Under the pieces are notes generated by a model. The model was not told where the DNA came from and ran no database searches. It saw nothing but the letters and a program-made list of their open reading frames with translations. The translations under genes were made by a program, and so were the position numbers. A DNA stretch of 42,656 nucleotides from Spongospora subterranea (taxonomy: Eukaryota > Endomyxa > Phytomyxea > Plasmodiophorida > Plasmodiophoridae), in NCBI GenBank assembly GCA_900404475.1, contig OUQQ01000183.1, forward strand, positions 1 to 42,656, read 5' to 3'. Numbering within the stretch: the stretch's first letter is position 1; every line of letters begins with the position of its first letter. Below, one piece after another: positions 40,678 to 42,656 of this stretch.

Positions 40678-42656
40678 TCCTCAGACCCAACAATGACAGG
40701 CGGCGCCAGAATGGAAGAACCAGGGCCAACCAACTCCGATCCCGTTGTGCGAAAGGTTGGGGATGAAATTCTCGGAGATTGTCGCAATACCCCGATATCT
40801 CGATGATCGCCAAACAGAAACCTTGTCGGCGACAAATGCGCCATTGACGTGGATTTGCGCCAGGTGGTCGGTCTATCGCCATCTGACGAATCGCGCGTCA
40901 TTATTCCCCGGAATCGTTTTGATTGTTGTTGACGGGAGTGTCAAACGGATCACACATTGTCAGTTCTCAGCTGGGTCTGAACTGGAAAATCGCATTTCAT
41001 CTGAGATATTAGACCCAGTACAAGATTGATTTAGGCAACAAATGCGCTGCCAAGGACGTCAAACAGTTTTCAACCAGGAGAAATACAGCCGACAGGCAAC
41101 GGAAGCAGTAAATTCAGTTTGGCCGACGCGACAACAAACCAATGCGAATGCAGCTAAGAACCTGACTGGATGACCTGAAAACCAGCGCCAAATCCTATGA
41201 AGGTGGTTGGAGTTGGGTCGTTCTTGTGTTGACACCATTCCGCTATTGGGGTTTGTCTGCTTCGATCTGATCATTTATTTTCGATCCCTATCTGTTCCCC
41301 AATTTACCCCATAGGGGGATTACGAATCCCACCAACGCCCTCACGATAACAATGGCCCGACACGTCAGCGATCAGTTCCATGTGTTAGACCCCGCACCCT
41401 GAACGATCATGGCCCAGGAATCGATGCACTTTAGCCAACAGCAGCCCAACCAAATGTCTCACAATGGTGCCGTCTCAACTGAGTTTACCATGAAATCGCC
41501 GGATCCGAGGGCCTGAATTTGGTTCCTTACATCTGAAGATGAACTCGCCTGATTCGACGAAATCGTATCGGCGACAACTCGCCAGTTTGCATTCGCGCCA
41601 CAAAACAAATCTCAACAATCTCAACTCCGAACTTCGATCGTGGAATTCCCCAGCTGGGACAATCCAGAGAAACCAGTGAAACTGGTCGAGAGGCGCACGA
41701 TGACGCATCCCTCCACCAGAGAATATCGCCACCTGGCCATTCCTGTAGTCGCCAATGGTAAATTTGGTCATGAACGTGCTAGTCGTGGTGTCGATCAGTG
41801 CTGGTCCACATTGTCGTGAACTGAACGCCCATCCATCATGACGACCGAACTGTCCTTGAGTGCCGAACCATCATTTTCCGAGCAGCGGTGAAATACCTCA
41901 CCATTCGTCGGCGCGTTTTCCATCACGGCTTAGTCGGCTGATGATAATCACTGCCAAGGCGATACAAAAGGCAAACTGGCGATAAATTCTCGCGAATATG
42001 ATTACCGTTCGTTGCCAACGATAACCGTATTCGTCGACCACGGAGACGTAAAACAGCATTGAAAACAAGGAACCCATAACCGATCTCGATGAAGATTCTG
42101 GCTGACAATAATTGAGTTGCGACGATCGCCGGAATGACCCTGCTTTGTAATACCGTCTACGTCTCCATGGTCGACGCTGATGTCCATCCTAAAACTGCTG
42201 AACGTCCTAGTATAATGATCGATCGTTTGTTAATCTGTATAACAACCAAGTTGGAAAACGACAGGCGGCGCCTTCAATTTCATGCGAAATACGAGGGGAT
42301 TTCGGCTGGCTAGCTCTGATTTCCTGGAAACAGACATGAAATTCTAGGAATGGTAGAACACGTAGGAGCTACCAGGTCACGAATAAGGCAACGGCCATGG
42401 TTGATATTGGCAGACAAATGTATTGATTGATTCGGGCTGCCTGATTAATACAACAGACAGACAATGGTAGTTTATTGTCAAGCACAACGTGGTCGTGGTC
42501 GTGGTCAGCCAATATTGAGTGTTCTGGACTCGGTCGCCCCCGCACTGCTTAAAGTGGTTTATTGTATAGTGACGAGCGGCTATTTGCCATCGTGTATCAG
42601 ACTATGCGCTAACATATGAAGACCATCATTACTTAACAGAGAGAGTACACTCTAAT
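40678..42656. other. unassigned 2 kb upstream of RtcB
   Basis: Protein-like pieces occur on both strands. On plus, VVRKVGDEILGDCRNTPIS near 40740-40800 and a polar stretch with TSIVEFPSWDNPEKPVKLVE near 41630-41690; on minus, a 98-codon frame at 41475-41771 and IFIEIGYGFLVFNAVLRLRG near 42040-42100. None could be joined into a gene or placed in a family. No RNA gene was recognised. Confidence 0.35.

Noticed and set aside
1..42656. tRNA genes and CRISPR arrays
   Set aside because: Scanned for T-loop GGTTCRA-like boxes with matching arms and for regularly spaced direct repeats; no convincing candidate was found by eye.

Overview
The window is nuclear DNA from a small-genome eukaryote. It carries spliceosomal genes with very short GT-AG introns (many of 26-60 nt), a Pol III U6 snRNA gene and decayed LTR and LINE retroelements. 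The coding genes are conserved eukaryotic housekeeping genes, each rebuilt by joining exons by eye against remembered family sequences. The lineage cannot be fixed from this window. The FKBP12 gene has the Trp-Ser-Thr signature seen in plants and many protists rather than the Phe-Asp-Ser of animals and fungi. RtcB and archease are present, which also argues against a fungus or land plant. A unicellular protist is the best inference. Stop codons TAA, TAG and TGA all end genes, so the code looks standard.

Layout. 1-0.8 kb: ankyrin-repeat gene (+). 1.4-6.1 kb: retroelement graveyard, with a LINE remnant (+), a Ty3/gypsy-like reverse transcriptase scrap (-) and a decayed Ty1/Copia element (-) whose integrase core is missing. 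6.9-8.8 kb: POLD2 (+). 9-10.4 kb: sparse, with two short ORFs of unknown function. 10.47-11.26 kb: U6 snRNA in two identical 332-bp copies flanking a run of N, most likely one gene on two unmerged contig ends. 11.3-11.9 kb: coding-like but unassigned. 12.06-16.18 kb: VPS16 (+). 16.4-18.3 kb: nicalin (+). 18.4-20.0 kb: HEI10/CCNB1IP1 (-). 20.8-25.1 kb: SPT16 (-). 26.1-27.5 kb: DOMON-cytochrome b561 protein (-). 27.8-28.9 kb: unidentified multi-exon gene (-). 29.1-29.85 kb: COQ10 (-). 30-31.8 kb: small unassigned coding-like stretches. 32.3-35.6 kb: COG5 (-). 35.9-37.1 kb: short unknown ORFs around a large foldback inverted repeat. 37.5-38.1 kb: FKBP12 (+). 38.4-40.7 kb: archease and RtcB, tandem on the minus strand. 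40.7-42.7 kb: unassigned.

Functional themes: membrane traffic (VPS16, COG5), ER membrane-protein biogenesis (nicalin), chromatin and DNA replication (SPT16, POLD2), meiotic crossover control (HEI10), quinone and redox biology (COQ10, DOMON-b561) and RNA maturation (U6; RtcB plus archease). The most interesting arrangement is RtcB followed 68 bp later by archease, its dedicated activator, on the same strand. Also notable are two places (VPS16 exon 1 and archease) where homology demands removal of a segment that lacks GT-AG ends and lies between short direct repeats. Exon limits not stated explicitly are approximate.
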